A program made the position numbers and the translations under genes. From Streptomyces kurssanovii (GTDB lineage: Bacteria > Actinomycetota > Actinomycetes > Streptomycetales > Streptomycetaceae): DNA of 64,000 nt. The stretch lies in contig NZ_BMTN01000003.1 in NCBI RefSeq assembly GCF_014649695.1, forward strand, positions 62,001 to 126,000, given 5' to 3'. Positions 61,112-64,000 of the stretch are shown one piece after another (positions within the stretch are counted from its first letter, which is position 1; every line of letters begins with the position of its first letter). The notes under the pieces were generated by a model. The model was given only the letters and a program-made list of their open reading frames with translations. It searched no databases and was not told the origin of the DNA.

Positions 61112-61390
61112 ATGGCCATCGAGGTCCGCATCCCGACCATCCTCCGCACCTACACCGGCGGCGCCAAGGCCGTCGAGGGCAACGGGGACACCCTCGCCGA
61201 GCTCTTCGCCGACCTCGAGTCCCGCCACAACGGCATCCAGGAGCGCATCGTCGAGGGTGAGCAGCTGCGCCGTTTCGTGAACGTCTACCTGAACGACGAG
61301 GACGTCCGCTTCCTCGACGGCATCTCCACCAAGCTCGCCGACGGCGACAGCGTCACGATCCTGCCGGCCGTCGCCGGCGGCATGGTCTGA
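61112..61390 (+). CDS. cysO: Sulfur-carrier protein CysO (MoaD/ThiS fold) ending GG-Met-Val
   Basis: The 92-residue ubiquitin-like protein carries sulfide as a C-terminal thiocarboxylate for CysM. The fold signature RFVNVYLNDEDVRFLDG is clear. Residues 89-90 are GG, but two more (Met-Val) follow, unlike Mycobacterium CysO which ends at GG. Removal of MV by the nearby JAMM protease would be needed before activation; this step is inferred. The ATG at 61112 follows AACAGGAG. The cysM gene starts 6 bp after the stop. Confidence 0.88.
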   Translation: MAIEVRIPTILRTYTGGAKAVEGNGDTLAELFADLESRHNGIQERIVEGEQLRRFVNVYLNDEDVRFLDGISTKLADGDSVTILPAVAGGMV

Positions 61391-62347
<957 letters not shown>

Positions 62348-62430
62348 CCCCGGTCATGATCGGCCAGAGGCGCGGAGGGCCGGACACCCGAAGACCGTGA
62401 GCGGTCACAACTTCATACGAACCAGGCGAT

Positions 62431-62466
62431 GTCACCCCTCGTCCCCGACCCGGGACGGGGGGTGAC
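62431..62466 (+). terminator. Terminator of cysM
   Basis: GTCACCCC-T-CGTCCC pairs with GGGACG-G-GGGGTGAC, a 15-bp stem with one G-T pair and a six-base loop. Confidence 0.8.
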
Positions 62467-62576
62467 GTTACCCACAACACGGGGCGGCTGAGGAGCGACC
62501 GGCCGTTTCGCGCCTTACGCTCGACGCACCGCACGACCTTCCCCCAGCCCTCCCCGTCAACGGAGGTTCCAGCTCC

Positions 62577-63329
62577 ATGAAGCTCACCGTCGTCGGCTGC
62601 TCCGGGTCGTTCCCGTCCGCGGAATCGGCCTGCTCGAGCTACCTCGTAGAGGCCGACGGCTTCCGGCTGCTCCTCGACATGGGCAACGGCGCCCTCGGAG
62701 AGTTGCAGCGCCACTGTGGTCTCTACGATCTCGACGCCATCTTCCTCAGCCACCTTCACGCGGACCACTGCATCGACATGTGCGGGTACTTCGTGGCCCG
62801 CTACTACCGCCACGACGGCGGCCGCTGCGCCCCCATCCCGGTCCACGGACCCGAGGGCACCGAACAGCGTCTGACCACGGCCTACGCCGACACGCCTTCC
62901 GCCTCCTCCATGAGCGAGGTGTTCGACTTCCACACCCTGAAGCCGGGGCACTTCGAGATCGGCCCCTTCTCCGTCTTCACGGAGAGGCTGGCGCATCCCG
63001 TCGAGGCGTACGGAATCCGGCTGGAGCACGGCGGCAGGACGCTCACGTACTCGGGCGACACCGGTGTGTGCGACGCGCTCGACGACCTCGCCGCAGGCGC
63101 GGACCTCTTCCTGTGCGAGGCGTCCTTCACGCACGGCAAGGAGGACATCCCGGACCTCCACCTCAACGGCCGGGAGGCCGGGGCCTACGCCCGGCGCGCG
63201 AACGCGGGCCGGCTCGTCCTGACCCACATCCCGCCGTGGACGGACCCCGGGCAGACGCTGCGCGACGCCCGGGCCGTGTACGACGGGCCGACGGAGGTCG
63301 CGCGGCCGGGTGCGGTCTACGAGATCTGA
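62577..63329 (+). CDS. MBL-fold metallohydrolase
   Basis: The 250-residue hydrolase has the metallo-beta-lactamase fold with HLHADHCID (first metal site) and YSGDTGVCDAL. LVLTHIPPW carries the final histidine. This short, RNase Z-like type lacks a recognisable specific domain, so the substrate is open (phosphodiester, cyclic nucleotide or sulfur-linked). The ATG at 62577 follows ACGGAGG. It could be functionally linked to the cysteine genes but is preceded by a terminator and probably has its own promoter. Confidence 0.85.
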   Translation: MKLTVVGCSGSFPSAESACSSYLVEADGFRLLLDMGNGALGELQRHCGLYDLDAIFLSHLHADHCIDMCGYFVARYYRHDGGRCAPIPVHGPEGTEQRLTTAYADTPSASSMSEVFDFHTLKPGHFEIGPFSVFTERLAHPVEAYGIRLEHGGRTLTYSGDTGVCDALDDLAAGADLFLCEASFTHGKEDIPDLHLNGREAGAYARRANAGRLVLTHIPPWTDPGQTLRDARAVYDGPTEVARPGAVYEI

Positions 63330-63339
63330 GGCTCCACGG

Positions 63340-63385
63340 CCGACGGCCCCTGCCCTCCCGGGATCGGGAGGGCAGGGGCCGTCGG
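63340..63385. terminator. Bidirectional terminator between the MBL gene and nagE2
   Basis: A perfect 21-bp inverted repeat (arms 63340-63360 and 63365-63385 around GGAT) lies between convergent genes, 11 bp after one stop and 25 bp after the other. Confidence 0.88.
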
Positions 63386-63409
63386 GCTGACGCGCCGGAG
63401 CGTCCGGGC

Positions 63410-64000
<591 letters not shown>

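Overview
The window is about 70% GC with strong third-position GC bias, and long spurious open frames occur opposite or out of frame with most genes. Together with sigU/rsuA, ssgG, a DasR-type GlcNAc locus and PQQ-propeller Ser/Thr kinases, this marks a chromosomal segment of a Streptomyces. From memory, the gene order resembles the S. coelicolor core stretch SCO2954 (sigU) to SCO2907 (nagE2); that comparison was not computed. The window holds about 52 genes, one tRNA, one strong candidate small RNA and about a dozen hairpin terminators.

Layout. Positions 1-10.4 kb are housekeeping: a CGNR regulator, sigU-rsuA, a HelD-like RNA polymerase ATPase, a candidate sRNA, NAD-type malic enzyme, HU, MurA (convergent with HU across a nested palindromic repeat), YqgE/AlgH and a DUF3039 protein. 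Positions 10.4-15.4 kb carry a sugar ABC importer without its own ATPase, plus a cytoplasmic GH20 hexosaminidase, behind two DasR-box-like sites. Positions 15.4-20.9 kb carry an M-S-L molybdenum hydroxylase operon. Its FeS subunit has a roughly 465-residue disordered extension, and its large subunit lacks the usual catalytic Glu. Positions 20.9-30.8 kb hold five same-strand kinase genes in the order A'-B'-pseudokinase-B-A. The four active ones end in extracytoplasmic PQQ-type beta-propellers behind a twin-arginine-like membrane anchor.

After tRNA-Cys and an MFS exporter comes an accessory island (about 32.9-36.8 kb) of visibly lower GC, bracketed by a 70-bp imperfect repeat of the exporter 3' end. 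It holds a broken Uma2 nuclease gene, a lipoprotein, a 777-residue ESX-like protein and its small helical partner. It is followed by an antitoxin/Doc pair and an SF2 helicase.

Positions 39.4-49.1 kb carry IclR, ArsR-like and Lrp regulators with clear inverted-repeat operators, a Lon-domain protease, a second MFS, hpd, a TPR protein, a GlcD-like oxidase and ssgG. Positions 49.3-58.5 kb carry two RDD membrane proteins, a secreted M6 metalloprotease, NAD salvage genes (pncA, pncB) and clpS-DUF2017, with a 29-bp palindrome between pncB and clpS. Positions 58.7-64 kb carry an amino-acid permease, a protein-borne-sulfide cysteine pathway (JAMM protease, Cys-rich leader peptide, CysO, CysM), an MBL-fold hydrolase and the 3' end of nagE2.

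Themes that recur are GlcNAc/chitobiose use (ABC importer, hexosaminidase, nagE2), envelope and development (murA, ssgG, kinases), and sulfur/NAD metabolism. The most unusual items are the kinase cluster, the repeat-bounded effector-like island, the candidate sRNA, and the CysO that ends two residues past its GG.
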